NCBI RefSeq assembly: GCF_009849585.1
Contig: NZ_VCRN01000008.1
Span: 1 to 64,000, forward strand
Direction: 5' to 3'
Length of the DNA: 64,000 bases
Source: Bacillus sp. ZZV12-4809
GTDB taxonomy: Bacteria > Bacillota > Bacilli > Bacillales > Cytobacillaceae
The first letter of the stretch is position 1. Every line of letters starts with the position of its first letter. Under the pieces are notes generated by a model. The model did no database searches. It saw only the letters and a program-made list of their open reading frames with translations, and was not told where the DNA came from. The translations under genes and the position numbers were made by a program. Below are positions 17,056-26,485 of this stretch, piece by piece.

Positions 17056-17732
17056 TTCCAATTCACTCCTTTCGAAGGTACAATATAATCGACGAATACA
17101 CCGGGTGTTATAATTTCATCAGGGTCCAGACTGCCAAGCGGGACAATTTCCTCCACTTCCGCAATTGTCATATCACCAGCCATGGCAACAAGCGGATTTG
17201 TATTTCTGGCACTTTTGTCATATATCAAGTTCCCGTAAGGATCAGCTTTTTTAGCAAAGACAATCGATATCTCTGCAGTAAGAGCCGGCTCGACAAGATA
17301 CTTTTTACCGCCAAGACTGCACGTTTGTTTATTGCCGGCAACAATGTCATTATCCAAGCCAATATCGGAAAGGATAGCAGGTATGCCCACTCCGCCGGCA
17401 CGTATTCTTTCTGCCAATATCCCCTGCGGTGAAAATTCCACTTCCATCTTTCCATCTGTCATTAGCTGGCCGGCAACGGGATTTGAGCCAATATGAGAAG
17501 CAATCATTTTTTTTGCCCTTCCCTGGCTGACCACCTTCCCGATCCCAATATGGGGAAAGCCTGAATCATTGCCAATGAGCGTTAGATCTTTGAATTCTTT
17601 ATCCAAAATGCCGTCAATAAGGGAAGGAGGGGTTCCAATACCGCCAAAGCCGCCAAACATAATAACCATTCCGTCCCGAAAATGCTTCATTGCGTCATCA
17701 AGTTCAATGATTTTATTAAATGTGTTCTCCAT
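17040..17732 (-). CDS. yodS: 3-oxoacid CoA-transferase-like subunit A (YodS)
   Basis: Alpha-type subunit partner of YodR, 230 residues. The CoA-transferase signature is VIMFGGFGGIGTPPSLID at about residues 23-40, followed by LTLIGNDSG and the conserved KQTCSLGGKKYLVEPAL. Start ATG 17732 lies inside the end of yodT (overlap 17 bp), preceded by GAAGAGGCTGAAAACA. Subunits A and B together transfer CoA from a donor such as acetyl- or succinyl-CoA. Substrate specificity is not visible. Confidence 0.92.
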   Translation of the reverse strand: MENTFNKIIELDDAMKHFRDGMVIMFGGFGGIGTPPSLIDGILDKEFKDLTLIGNDSGFPHIGIGKVVSQGRAKKMIASHIGSNPVAGQLMTDGKMEVEFSPQGILAERIRAGGVGIPAILSDIGLDNDIVAGNKQTCSLGGKKYLVEPALTAEISIVFAKKADPYGNLIYDKSARNTNPLVAMAGDMTIAEVEEIVPLGSLDPDEIITPGVFVDYIVPSKGVNWKWAWE

Positions 17733-19092
17733 TGTTTTCAGCCTCTTCCTCACCAGAAATCAAATGATTTTCTGAGAAAATCTGCAAAGTCTTATCAAAT
17801 CGCTTTATCAGATCGTCGATTTCCCTTTTAGTTATAGTCAGCGGGGGTGCGATCAGTACGGCATCCCCATCTATCCCATTTGTGCCTGCACCTGCAGGGT
17901 AAATAAGCAGACCCTGTTCCTGTGCTTCCTTTATCAACCTCTGAGTCAGACCAAAGTTCTTTGTAAAAGGCTGTTTTGTCACGGGATCCATAACAAATTC
18001 AAGCCCTGCCATGAGCCCTTTTCCCCTTACATCACCAATAAAGGGAAATTTGGATTGCAGCTTAGTCAACTTATTTCTTAAATACACTCCTTTGCTTTCA
18101 ACTTCCGGGATAATATTATTTTTTTCAATATATTCAAGCACTGCCAGGGAAACTGCACATGACTGCGGATTGGCACTCAAAGTATGACCGCTCATTATGC
18201 TTTTTGAACCTGCCAATATGGGCTCCATAACTTCATCACTTACAAGAGCAGCTGCAATGGGAGCATACCCGGCTCCCATTCCTTTACCAAGGGCGACAAT
18301 ATCAGGCTTTACATTCCAATGCTCACAGGCAAGCATTGTGCCTGTTCTGCCAAATCCAGTCATAACCTCATCAGCAATAAATAATATGCCATACCGATCA
18401 CAAATTTCTTTAATGATCCGGTAATAATCCTTTGGAGGTGTTATTGCACCCCCTGCAGCCCCAATGACCGGCTCTGCGATAAACGCAGCAATGTTCTCTT
18501 GCCCTATCCGTTTAATGATGGTTTCAAGTTCATGGGCACACAGATAACCGCATTCAGGCGCTTCCAGATTGTAGGGGCACCTATAGCAATATGGCGGATG
18601 AATGACTGGGAAATCCTCCAGCAATGGTATAAAGCGAGCCCTTCTGCCCGTATGTCCTGACATTGATAAAGCTCCCAGTGTAATGCCGTGATAGCTCATC
18701 CACCTCGAGAGCACCTTTGTTTTTGTCATAATGCCTTTTTCCTGCCAATACTGAATAGCTATTTTCATAGCCGTTTCAGTGGCCTCAGACCCGCTGTTCA
18801 CAAAAAAGCTCCAATTCAAATCTCCAATCGCAGCCTCCGCTATTTTTTTAGCAAGCTTTTCAGCACTTTCGCTTGTAAATTGCGATCGATAAACAAAGGA
18901 AACTTTTTTGGCCTGTTCATGCATTGCCTCAATAATTTCCTCCACACCATGGCCAATATTAGCTGTTATCGCGCCTGATGATGCATCCAGGTATTCCTTT
19001 CCGTACGTATCATATAAATAGACGCCTCTTCCATAATCAATGATCGGGTACTGTGCATCAAGCATCGGCTTAATTAAGTTCGACTGGTTCAT
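17716..19092 (-). CDS. yodT: Class III aminotransferase YodT
   Basis: PLP-dependent aminotransferase of 458 residues, first gene of the large kam operon. Motifs are FVNSGSEATETAMKIA, SYHGITLGALSMSG, IADEVMTGFGRTG and the PLP lysine in ALGKGMGAGYAP. A Cys cluster (CYRCPYNLEAPECGYLCAHE) is inserted in the middle, as in related YodT-type enzymes. It overlaps yodS. The order yodT-S-R-Q here is followed by a second aminotransferase, an aldehyde dehydrogenase and yodP. It probably deaminates acetyl-beta-lysine or its product. No -24/-12 site was found upstream. Confidence 0.92.
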   Translation of the reverse strand: MNQSNLIKPMLDAQYPIIDYGRGVYLYDTYGKEYLDASSGAITANIGHGVEEIIEAMHEQAKKVSFVYRSQFTSESAEKLAKKIAEAAIGDLNWSFFVNSGSEATETAMKIAIQYWQEKGIMTKTKVLSRWMSYHGITLGALSMSGHTGRRARFIPLLEDFPVIHPPYCYRCPYNLEAPECGYLCAHELETIIKRIGQENIAAFIAEPVIGAAGGAITPPKDYYRIIKEICDRYGILFIADEVMTGFGRTGTMLACEHWNVKPDIVALGKGMGAGYAPIAAALVSDEVMEPILAGSKSIMSGHTLSANPQSCAVSLAVLEYIEKNNIIPEVESKGVYLRNKLTKLQSKFPFIGDVRGKGLMAGLEFVMDPVTKQPFTKNFGLTQRLIKEAQEQGLLIYPAGAGTNGIDGDAVLIAPPLTITKREIDDLIKRFDKTLQIFSENHLISGEEEAENNGEHI

Positions 19093-19289
19093 CAGCTTGC
19101 TCCCTCCACCTGTAATTGCGAAATTTGCCTGCGGCTAATCTATATCCGCCGATGGCTTCATGAGCTTTCACAGCAAATCTTCAATTCTGCAATCCAAATA
19201 TCTCTACCATTTGGCAATATAGTAAATTGTATGAAGTCACTTTAGAAATCTTTCATAAAAGAATTTTACAGAGTAATCTATTTTTCGCT

Positions 19290-19322
19290 GAAAAAAAGCA
19301 GCCGCACACTAGCGGCTGCTCA
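19290..19322 (-). terminator. Terminator of the S66 peptidase gene
   Basis: GCAGCCGC / GCGGCTGC stem with a T run on the minus-strand 3' side. Confidence 0.85.
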
Positions 19323-19332
19323 AAATTTTTTC

Positions 19333-20309
19333 CTATTTCTGTTCAATCCAAATTTCACTTTCAGAACCCTGTGCTTTTATAACTGCTTTACCTCCAATTG
19401 GAATAGTAGCGTAAGGCTGTACATGGCCGATGTTCACATTTGCTATTACAGGAATGCCTTGCAGCTCTTTTTTGGATTCAATAATTTTCTTCAGTGCTTC
19501 TTCTGTCACTTGAGAATTTTTCTGAAACCTTCCAATGAGAATTCCTTTAATATCACGGGCATCAGGCTGATGCAGAAGAGATTGGAGATCCCGATCGAAG
19601 GTAAGAGCATGTGATTCCTCATCATCTTCAATAAATAATATTGAATCCTTTAAAGATGGCATGAACTCTGTCCCTTGCAGCAGGTTAAGCGTACATAAAT
19701 TCCCTCCGATTAATCTGCCTTCTGAATCCCCTTCCTGGATTGCGATATACCCATTATTTCTGATGAAATGCCTGTCTTCCTGGTCGAGATACCATGGATC
19801 ATCACTCCAATGCGTTGATGCAGTAATTTCATATGGTGCTTCATTTGTGACTGCATGAATAAAAGACTCCAAAGTGAACTCAAACCCATGCTTCACACCG
19901 AAGCTTGAAAAATGAGGCCCTGAATATGTGATCAATCCCGTTTTTTTATAAATAGCCCCCTGCAGTGCTGTGATATCACTAAATCCGCAAAATACTTTTG
20001 GATTGCTTTTTATTAACCCAAAGTCTATGTAATTCAAAAGCTGGTTGGCGTTATAGCCGCCGATCACGGTCAAAATCCCCTTTACATTAGGATCAGTGAA
20101 AGCATCATGCAGCTCTTCAATTCTTTCTTCAATAGACGTACTGAAGAACTCATCATGCTCTTGTGCGTTTTTGCCGTATGTCACTGTGAACCCAAGCTGA
20201 TTCAGCTCTCCTGGGCATTTCGCAATTGTTCGCCTTTTATAATGGCCATACTTCTGGATGGTGCAATAACCCGGATCTCATCACCGGGCTTCAATCGCTC
20301 TGCAAGCAT
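19333..20309 (-). pseudogene. S66 LD-carboxypeptidase/MccF-like gene with a 1-nt frameshift
   Basis: The upstream frame starts at ATG 20309 (site AGAGGAGAGGACACG) and reads the family start MLAERLKPGDEIRVIAPS up to residues LRNAQE. It then hits a stop near 20198. Shifting by one base continues perfectly as LNQLGFTVTYGKN to the C-terminus. The downstream part has the S66 features GFSDITALQGA (nucleophile Ser), GGNLCTLNLLQGT and NIGHVQPYATIPIGG (catalytic His). The family either cleaves LD-peptide bonds of cell-wall peptides or gives microcin C immunity. The apparent single-base loss is either a real inactivation or an assembly/sequencing error; a later GTG start at 20184 would lack the N-terminal strand. 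Confidence 0.75.
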
Positions 20310-20411
20310 CGTGTCCTCTCCTCTTTCGCTTTCAGACTTGTAGATTGTTTTACATTTTATCAGATGGACGATTGTTTGGAGCTAACTGTTTGTATGTATT
20401 GAAAAGCATAT

Positions 20412-20445
20412 TAAAAAAAGGCCAGCTTTTCAGCTAGGCCTTCTG
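20412..20445 (-). terminator. Terminator of the FAD dehydrogenase gene
   Basis: AAGGCC-AGCT / AGCT-GGCCTT hairpin followed by TTTTTTT on the minus strand. Confidence 0.85.
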
Positions 20446-20448
20446 CTC

Positions 20449-21915
20449 TTATACTAATGCAGGTTCTCTTCTTGGTGCATTACTTGCCTTTTCGATAATA
20501 TCCCTTGCAATCCAGACACCGCAGGCACCTGCCTGTGCAAGTCCTCTGGTAATGCCGGCACCATCCCCGCCAACATAAAGTCCGCTGATTTCCGTTTCGA
20601 AACGGTCATTCAATTTCGGACGTGCAGAGTAGAATTTCGCCTCCACCCCATAGAATAAAGTATGTTCTGATGCAAGGCCTGGAGATACATGGTTTAAAGC
20701 CTCAGTCATTTCAATCAGGCTTTTCATTGTATTATACGGAAGAACAAGTCCCAGATCGCCAGGGACCGCTTCCTTTAACGTTGGCTCAAGAAAGCCTTCC
20801 TTAATCCTCTTCTCAGTAGATCTTCTGCCTTTTAATATATCTCCATACTTTTGAACGATGATTCCGCCGCTTGAAAGGCTGTTGGCAAGCCTGGAAATTT
20901 CATGCGCATATTCATTTGGCTTATCAAACGGTTCAGAGAATGTATGGGATACAAGCAGCGCAAAATTAGTATTAGTGCTTCCAAGCTTAGGGTCTTTGTA
21001 AGCATGGCCATTCGCAAGCATGATTCCTGAGTGGTTTTCTACTACAACATGGCCGGAAGGATTGCTGCAGAATGTCCGCACTCTTGTACCGACAGATGTA
21101 TTAAATGTGAACTTTCCTTCGTAAAGGTGTTTATTGATCTCTTCCATGACAATATCAGAAGTTTCAACCCGCACACCAATATCGACCTGATTATTGATGA
21201 TTTTCAGGCGGCGTGATTTGAGGAGGTTTGCCAGCCAGACTGATCCATCTCTGCCTGGTGCTACAACCACCTTATCAGCATGAATTTCATTTCCGGACTT
21301 AAGCTTAACACCCATAATGCGATGGCCTTCGGAGGTTTTTTCAGTAATGAGATCTTCAACCTCTGTCTTATAGGACATATCAATTTTTTCTTGCAAATAC
21401 TCATATATGCTCTTCAGGATTTCAAGATTCTGCTCGGTACCCAAATGTCTAACCTGCGCACGAAGCAATTTTAGTCCTGCTGCATATCCGCGGCGCTCAA
21501 TATCCCTCACTTCATCAGTCATTGGATCTGTAATGCTTTCAGTAGCACCGTGCTTCAAATTAATTTCGTCTACATATTTTATTAATTCTACAACTTGTGA
21601 GTCAGGAAGATAATCGGTCATCCAGCCGCCAAACTCACTAGTAATATTGAATTTTCCATCTGAATAAGCCCCTGCTCCGCCAAATCCGTTCGTGATGGAG
21701 CAAGCAGGCAAGCAGCCGGCAAATTCTTTTCTTCCTGCTGCCGGCGGGCACTTAGCTATCTTTTTCTGTAAAATCGGACAATTTCTTTTATAAATATCAT
21801 GGCCTTTATCAATTAATAAAATTCTTGCTTCAGGCATCTTCAATGTTAATTCATAACAAGTAAAAATTCCAGCCGGCCCAGCACCGACAACAATAACATC
21901 ATAATTTGTATTCAT
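20449..21915 (-). CDS. Uncharacterised FAD-dependent dehydrogenase (COG2509 type)
   Basis: Flavoprotein of 488 residues. The N-terminal Rossmann motif YDVIVVGAGPAGIFTCYEL binds FAD. A Cys-rich loop with ITNGFGGAGAYSDGKFN follows, typical of this group. VVVAPGRDGS and a C-terminal YVGGDGAGITRGLAQAG (FAD-binding) complete the fold. The two Cys segments at about residues 46-72 (CPILQKKIAKCPP, CLPACS) suggest a redox or cluster function. It is a monocistronic gene. The reaction is unknown. Confidence 0.85.
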   Translation of the reverse strand: MNTNYDVIVVGAGPAGIFTCYELTLKMPEARILLIDKGHDIYKRNCPILQKKIAKCPPAAGRKEFAGCLPACSITNGFGGAGAYSDGKFNITSEFGGWMTDYLPDSQVVELIKYVDEINLKHGATESITDPMTDEVRDIERRGYAAGLKLLRAQVRHLGTEQNLEILKSIYEYLQEKIDMSYKTEVEDLITEKTSEGHRIMGVKLKSGNEIHADKVVVAPGRDGSVWLANLLKSRRLKIINNQVDIGVRVETSDIVMEEINKHLYEGKFTFNTSVGTRVRTFCSNPSGHVVVENHSGIMLANGHAYKDPKLGSTNTNFALLVSHTFSEPFDKPNEYAHEISRLANSLSSGGIIVQKYGDILKGRRSTEKRIKEGFLEPTLKEAVPGDLGLVLPYNTMKSLIEMTEALNHVSPGLASEHTLFYGVEAKFYSARPKLNDRFETEISGLYVGGDGAGITRGLAQAGACGVWIARDIIEKASNAPRREPALV

Positions 21916-22082
21916 CGTCCTTTTCCTCCAGACGCATTATTCGTTAATTTCATCAACCAAAGGTAACTATATCAAATACAGAAGTGGAGGTCAATATTTT
22001 TACGAACTATTAAATATATAAATTTACATAATGTTCGTCTTTAGAATAATTTATGTAAAATTCGCGAAATACACTCTGCCCC

Positions 22083-22114
22083 AAAAACAAAGGCTGCTCA
22101 TTACGAGCAGCCTT
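22083..22114 (-). terminator. Terminator of the yjcZ-type gene
   Basis: AAGGCTGCTC / GAGCAGCCTT stem with a 5-nt loop, then TTTGTTTTTGG on the minus strand. Confidence 0.85.
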
Positions 22115-22131
22115 CACAAGTTCCATTTATT

Positions 22132-22296
22132 TTACCAATTTCCGCAGCAGCATGCTCCGATAATAATTAATAGAATGAACAATACGACGATCAGGGCAAA
22201 TCCGCCATATCCCCCACTTTGAGCACCAGCAACAGGATAGCCATATCCAGGATAACATTGGTCGTAGCCGGCACCAGCAACTGCACCTTTATACAT
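22132..22296 (-). CDS. YjcZ-family sporulation micropeptide
   Basis: Protein of 54 residues. The N-terminal half is Gly/Tyr rich (YPGYGYPVAGAQSGGYGG). One membrane segment (FALIVVLFILLIIIGA) follows, and it ends CCCGNW. This is the tiny-TM pattern of the YjcZ family, linked with sporulation in Bacillus. A ribosome-binding site (TTGAGGAGTG) precedes ATG 22296 and a strong terminator follows, so it is a compact one-gene unit. Confidence 0.85.
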   Translation of the reverse strand: MYKGAVAGAGYDQCYPGYGYPVAGAQSGGYGGFALIVVLFILLIIIGACCCGNW

Positions 22297-22488
22297 AAAT
22301 AATCACTCCTCAACAAGATTTCTTGGGCATTTTCAATATAATGTATGTATGGTGAACTTGACCCGCATGTGCATATGCCTATTTTTATAAAAAAACGCTC
22401 CAACTCCATTTTAAAACCTTCCCCCTTAGCCATTATTAGGGTACGATAATTATATGGGAATCAGAAAAGAAGCGGAGGATTCAAACCA

Positions 22489-23583
22489 ATGAAGAAAAGA
22501 AAGATTGGCATATATTTTTTTATCATCACTTTTATATATGGTTTGTATCATTTGTTTGATAGCCTGTCTAAAGTTGAAGGGGCAAACCCCACTAACGTGT
22601 ATCAAAAGCTTTCGTCAAAAGAGAATATCAATTACCTGATAATCGGGGATAGCATCGGCAGAGGGTCAGGTGCGACATCCAAATCATCAGCATGGTTTAC
22701 AAGGCTTGAGAAACATCTTCATAGTGATTTCGGGATTAAAGCCAAAAGACATTCCATCGTCCAAAGTGGTGCCACTGCCTTCGAGGGTTTATACAAGCTG
22801 CAGCAATCCGAACATTTAGGGGAAATTGATTTAACTTTTATCGTATTCGGGGAGAATGACCGCAAATATATGGATGATAAGCAATTTTCATATTTCTATG
22901 AAGGGCTTATCCGGAAAACGAAACAGCTCTACCCTGATACTGAGATCATAACTATTACAGAAAACCCGCTTGATAATAATGCGTTCGCTCAGGCGATTTC
23001 TCATATTTCCAACCATTATGGCGCAAAAAATATTGATATGAGAAAGCCTTTTGAACAATCGGGATTACCTGCAGAGGAACTGACAAAGGATCTGGTCCAT
23101 CCAAATGATGACGGCTATAAAATATATGCAGATACTTTGATAAAGAAAATAAGCGAGTTAGCCGGCAGTCATGCAGAAATTGCAGAGCTTTCTGCTCCGA
23201 TACATGAAAATACGGACATCGAAATAGCATCCATCCCACATGTCACAGATATTTACGGATCATTTATTCACAAAGACGGCATTTGGGAAAGCCGCAAGGC
23301 GGGTGACAGTCTTGAATATCAATTTACTGGCCCTTTCCTTGGGGTTGATATGATTCGAAGCGAAAAAGGCGGGATGATGGATGTTTTCATAGATGATGTG
23401 TATATTACATCCTTATCCTCCTGGTGGCCGCTGACTAAAGAAAGATATCAATATATTGCCAGTGATCTCGAAGACGGACAGCATTTAGTGAAATTTATTG
23501 TAACAAACGAAAAATCACTGAATAACAGCACTGACGATGCCGTTATTCAAATTTCCTCCATCCTAACCAGAGCAGACCAGTAA
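22489..23583 (+). CDS. Exported SGNH/GDSL hydrolase
   Basis: Predicted esterase or acylhydrolase of 364 residues. An N-terminal membrane/signal segment (residues 7-24) exports it. The SGNH domain (about 45-225) shows block I IIGDSIGRGSG (Ser), block III FGENDRKY and block V DLVHPNDDGY (Asp-His). The C-terminal 120 residues form an Ig/carbohydrate-binding-like beta domain. Such proteins often deacetylate cell-wall glycans, but the substrate is unknown. RBS is AAGCGGAGGATTC. Terminator at 23626-23662. Confidence 0.85.
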   Translation: MKKRKIGIYFFIITFIYGLYHLFDSLSKVEGANPTNVYQKLSSKENINYLIIGDSIGRGSGATSKSSAWFTRLEKHLHSDFGIKAKRHSIVQSGATAFEGLYKLQQSEHLGEIDLTFIVFGENDRKYMDDKQFSYFYEGLIRKTKQLYPDTEIITITENPLDNNAFAQAISHISNHYGAKNIDMRKPFEQSGLPAEELTKDLVHPNDDGYKIYADTLIKKISELAGSHAEIAELSAPIHENTDIEIASIPHVTDIYGSFIHKDGIWESRKAGDSLEYQFTGPFLGVDMIRSEKGGMMDVFIDDVYITSLSSWWPLTKERYQYIASDLEDGQHLVKFIVTNEKSLNNSTDDAVIQISSILTRADQ

Positions 23584-23625
23584 AGAAAAAAACATCTGAG
23601 CTGTTAACGCCAATCGTAATGAATG

Positions 23626-23662
23626 ACACGAAAAAAGCCGCTAAATAATAAGCGGCTTTTTC
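23626..23662. terminator. Bidirectional terminator (SGNH gene / ypqE)
   Basis: AAAAAAGCCGCT / AGCGGCTTTTT hairpin between convergent genes. Confidence 0.85.
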
Positions 23663-23665
23663 TCA

Positions 23666-24163
23666 TTATTTTGCAGTAACTGTCATTACTGCAGATGTAC
23701 CTCTTGTTACGGCTCCTGATGCATTTGTCTCAAGAGAAGCGACCTGGTCACCATTGGTGATTATCATTGGCGTTACTGTGCTCTTTGCTTTTTCTTTAAC
23801 CAGCTCTAAATCAAATGTGACAAGCTTATCACCTTCACTGACCTTTGAACCCTCGGAAATATGGGTCTCGAATCCTTCTCCTTTCATGGAGACCGTTTCA
23901 AGGCCAATATGGATCAAAATCTCGGCACCATTCTCAGCACGAATGCCAATTGCATGCTTGGTAGGGAACACTTGAACTACTTCTCCATTTACCGGGGAAA
24001 CAACCACCCCTTCTGAAGGTTCAATTGCAATTCCATCCCCCATCATTCTTTCTGCAAATACTGGATCAGGCACCTCTTCCAGATTAACTGCTGTACCCGT
24101 TAAAGCAGCCTTAACCTCAATTGATTTTACTGTTTCCTTTTTGCCAAATAATTTCTTAAACAT
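23666..24163 (-). CDS. ypqE: PTS EIIA-glucose-type phosphocarrier (YpqE)
   Basis: Stand-alone IIA domain of 165 residues. It takes phosphate from HPr-P on its active-site His (ILIHIGLETV) with the helper His in KHAIGI, and passes it to a IIB domain. Start ATG 24163 follows GGAAGGTGCTCCT. No IIB or IIC partner is nearby; it must serve a membrane component elsewhere or act in regulation. The order msrA-msrB-ypqE is the same as in B. subtilis. Confidence 0.92.
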   Translation of the reverse strand: MFKKLFGKKETVKSIEVKAALTGTAVNLEEVPDPVFAERMMGDGIAIEPSEGVVVSPVNGEVVQVFPTKHAIGIRAENGAEILIHIGLETVSMKGEGFETHISEGSKVSEGDKLVTFDLELVKEKAKSTVTPMIITNGDQVASLETNASGAVTRGTSAVMTVTAK

Positions 24164-24181
24164 AGGAGCACCTTCCAATTC

Positions 24182-24622
24182 TTAGTTTTCGTTATTAAAT
24201 AGCTTCAGATATTTTTTATAGCCTTCTTCCTCGAGTTTTTCCTTAGGAATAAACCTGAGTGCAGCAGAATTGATGCAATATCGGAGTCCCTCGGGACCCG
24301 GACCATCATCAAATACATGACCAAGATGGGAATCGGCTGATTTGCTTCTCACTTCCGTTCTGACCATAAAGTGACTGCGGTCTTCTTTTTCCACAACTTC
24401 TTCATCCTGAATGGGTTTAGTAAAGCTTGGCCATCCGCACCCTGCGTCATATTTGTCTTTTGAGCTGAAGAGTGGCTTGCCGGAAACGACATCGACATAA
24501 ATGCCGTCTTTAAATTCATTCCAATATTCATTGCGGAAAGGCGGCTCTGTGCCATTATTCTGAGTTACTTCATATTGCATGGGATTAAGTTTCTGCTTTA
24601 AATCTTCTCTATTTTTCGCCAT
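24182..24622 (-). CDS. msrB: Peptide-methionine (R)-S-oxide reductase
   Basis: Repairs Met-R-sulfoxide in proteins. The 146-residue SelR domain has [29 protein letters not shown] and the catalytic Cys in [12 protein letters not shown]. The two zinc CxxC pairs found in many MsrB are absent, as in the zinc-free subgroup. Its ATG overlaps the msrA stop, so the two enzymes are translationally coupled. Confidence 0.96.
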   Translation of the reverse strand: MAKNREDLKQKLNPMQYEVTQNNGTEPPFRNEYWNEFKDGIYVDVVSGKPLFSSKDKYDAGCGWPSFTKPIQDEEVVEKEDRSHFMVRTEVRSKSADSHLGHVFDDGPGPEGLRYCINSAALRFIPKEKLEEEGYKKYLKLFNNEN

Positions 24623-25158
24623 TATTTTTCACCCCAATGGTTCTTAATAAATGCCTTTCTTCCAGAGCCGGTTTGATAGGCATCGTATCTTTCCGGGTTT
24701 TTTTTGTAATAATGCTGATGATAATCTTCCGCGGGATAAAAGTCTGAAGCAGGCAATATCCTCGTAACTATCGGTTTTTTAAATGGACCGGTTTCTTCGA
24801 GCTTTTGTTTTGATTCTTCTGCCAACTGCTTTTGTTTCTCATTGTGATAGAAAATCGCAGTCTGATAGGATTGGCCGCGATCATAGAACTGCCCGCCTTC
24901 ATCTGTTGGGTCAATCTGCTGCCAATACAAATCAAGCAGCTTCTCATATGGGAAGACCACAGGGTCAAATGTAATTTGAACCGCTTCATAATGGCCAGTC
25001 GATTCCGAACAGACTTGCTGGTAAGTCGGATTCTCTACATGCCCTCCGGTATATCCGGATAGTACTTCTTTTATTCCAGGCTGTTCATCGAAAGGCTTTA
25101 CCATGCACCAAAAGCAGCCTCCTGCAAAGGTTGCCTTTTCGTATTGTTTTTCTGTCAC
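24622..25158 (-). CDS. msrA: Peptide-methionine (S)-S-oxide reductase
   Basis: Repairs Met-S-sulfoxide. The 178-residue protein has catalytic Cys in FAGGCFWC, the EVLSGYTGG segment and a C-terminal [13 protein letters not shown]. First gene of the msrA-msrB-ypqE unit. Upstream DNA has a short direct repeat (TTCTATTCTTTTCTATTC). Confidence 0.97.
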   Translation of the reverse strand: MTEKQYEKATFAGGCFWCMVKPFDEQPGIKEVLSGYTGGHVENPTYQQVCSESTGHYEAVQITFDPVVFPYEKLLDLYWQQIDPTDEGGQFYDRGQSYQTAIFYHNEKQKQLAEESKQKLEETGPFKKPIVTRILPASDFYPAEDYHQHYYKKNPERYDAYQTGSGRKAFIKNHWGEK

Positions 25159-25267
25159 TCTGCTCCACCTCTTTCCGGCACTTTTCTATTCTTTTCTATT
25201 CTTTACTTTTTCCCTTAAAAAGATGATTTAAAGCTATATACATAAGATTAATGAAAAGATTCATTAT

Positions 25268-25300
25268 ATGCAAAAGAAACCCCTTCACAGAAGAGGTTTC
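25268..25300 (-). terminator. Terminator of the RsgA-like gene
   Basis: AGAAACC-CTTC / GAAG-GGTTTCT hairpin with TTTT, after the stop codon at 25308. Confidence 0.85.
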
Positions 25301-25307
25301 TGAATCT

Positions 25308-26366
25308 TTAAATTCTTTTACTCCGTGCTCCAGCACTTATTTTTTTCCAGCGTTTACGTTCTTCTGATTGTGCGCGTTTATCCTGCTTTCTATCCAGATA
25401 GGCGAGTTCCTTAAGAAGCTTCTTATAGCTGTTAAGACGTGCCCCTGATATGCCGCCTTCTTCTATTTGCCTGCGCACGGCACATCCCGGCTCATTTTCA
25501 TGTGTACAGTCCCTGAATCTGCAATTTTCTGCCGCTTGTTCAATGTCTGTAAAGCTTTCTGAAAGTCCGCTTTCGCTTTCCCACAGCTGAAGCTCTCTCA
25601 TTCCTGGAGTATCAATTAGAATAGCACCATCTGGAAGAAGGATGAGTTCCCTGTGAGTAGTTGTATGCTTTCCTTTGTCATCACTAATTCGGATATCCTG
25701 TACCTTTTGCTTTTCCTCGCCAAGAAGGTAATTTGTCAGTGTGGACTTCCCAACACCTGAAGAGCCTAGCAATGCGATTGTTCTTCCAGGCTCTAAAAAC
25801 GGTTTAAGCAGGTCTATTCCCTTCTCTTCCATCACACTGACTGTGATCACAGGAACACCCATGGCAACGGTGGCCACTTCCGCAAGCTTTTCCTCCAGAT
25901 TCTCACATAGGTCAGCTTTGGTAAGAACAATGACAGGAGCTGCCCCGCTTTCCCATGTTAAAAGCAAATAACGTTCTATTCTCCTTAAGTTTAGATCCTC
26001 ATTAAGAGAATTAACCAGGAAAATAGTGTCTACATTTGCAGCTACAATTTGCTCTTCCGTATTCAACCCTGCTGTCTTTCTTGAAAACTTGCTTTTTCTA
26101 GGAAGGACAGCATGAATTGTCCCCCGCTGTTCATTTGCTCTTTCTTTGATGACAACCCAATCACCTACAGCAGGATAATCCTCCCTTGAAGAGGCATCGA
26201 AAGAAAATTTCCCTGATACTTCACAGAGGATTTCTCCGTTATCTGTCCATACACGATACATTCTTTTATGCTCTAATGCCACCCGGCCTATCTGATATTC
26301 TTTATTTTCATACGCTGAAAAAGCTTCTTTAAAAAAGGCATTAAACCCAAGTTTATTAATTTTCAA
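25308..26366 (-). CDS. RsgA/YjeQ-like ribosome-associated GTPase
   Basis: Circularly permuted GTPase of the RsgA family, which checks late 30S maturation. The 352-residue protein has an OB domain (about 30-100) and NKxD-type VLTKADL before Walker A LLGSSGVGKSTL and DTPGMRE, showing the permuted order. The zinc knuckle is CRFRDCTHENEPGCAV. TTG at 26366 (LKINKLGFNAFF) is favoured because GGAGG ends 8 bp upstream; an ATG 15 bp earlier lacks a site. As B. subtilis keeps rsgA beside prkC elsewhere, this is probably a second paralogue. Confidence 0.88.
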   Translation of the reverse strand: MKINKLGFNAFFKEAFSAYENKEYQIGRVALEHKRMYRVWTDNGEILCEVSGKFSFDASSREDYPAVGDWVVIKERANEQRGTIHAVLPRKSKFSRKTAGLNTEEQIVAANVDTIFLVNSLNEDLNLRRIERYLLLTWESGAAPVIVLTKADLCENLEEKLAEVATVAMGVPVITVSVMEEKGIDLLKPFLEPGRTIALLGSSGVGKSTLTNYLLGEEKQKVQDIRISDDKGKHTTTHRELILLPDGAILIDTPGMRELQLWESESGLSESFTDIEQAAENCRFRDCTHENEPGCAVRRQIEEGGISGARLNSYKKLLKELAYLDRKQDKRAQSEERKRWKKISAGARSKRI

Positions 26367-26401
26367 TGTTTGTTCCTCCATGCTTTTTGAAATTTTTTTT
26401 A

Positions 26402-26436
26402 CATACAAAAAACCATAGGCAATCAGCCCATGGTTT
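26402..26436 (-). terminator. Terminator between micropeptide gene and RsgA-like gene
   Basis: AAACCATGGGC / GCCTATGGTTTTTT hairpin on the minus strand. It ends a short transcript that starts upstream of the 23-residue frame at 26486-26557. Confidence 0.75.
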
Positions 26437-26485
26437 GATCATGCAAAGTTCAATAAGCAGAAAAAAAACAAACTGGTCCGCTCGA

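Noticed and set aside
19093-19289. A second sigma-54 promoter before yodT
   Set aside because: No GG-N10-GC element with acceptable flanks was found on the minus strand, so the operon probably uses another sigma factor.
22191-22433. Minus-strand frame of 80 codons over the yjcZ-type gene
   Set aside because: It overlaps the clear micropeptide gene in another frame and has no family signal.
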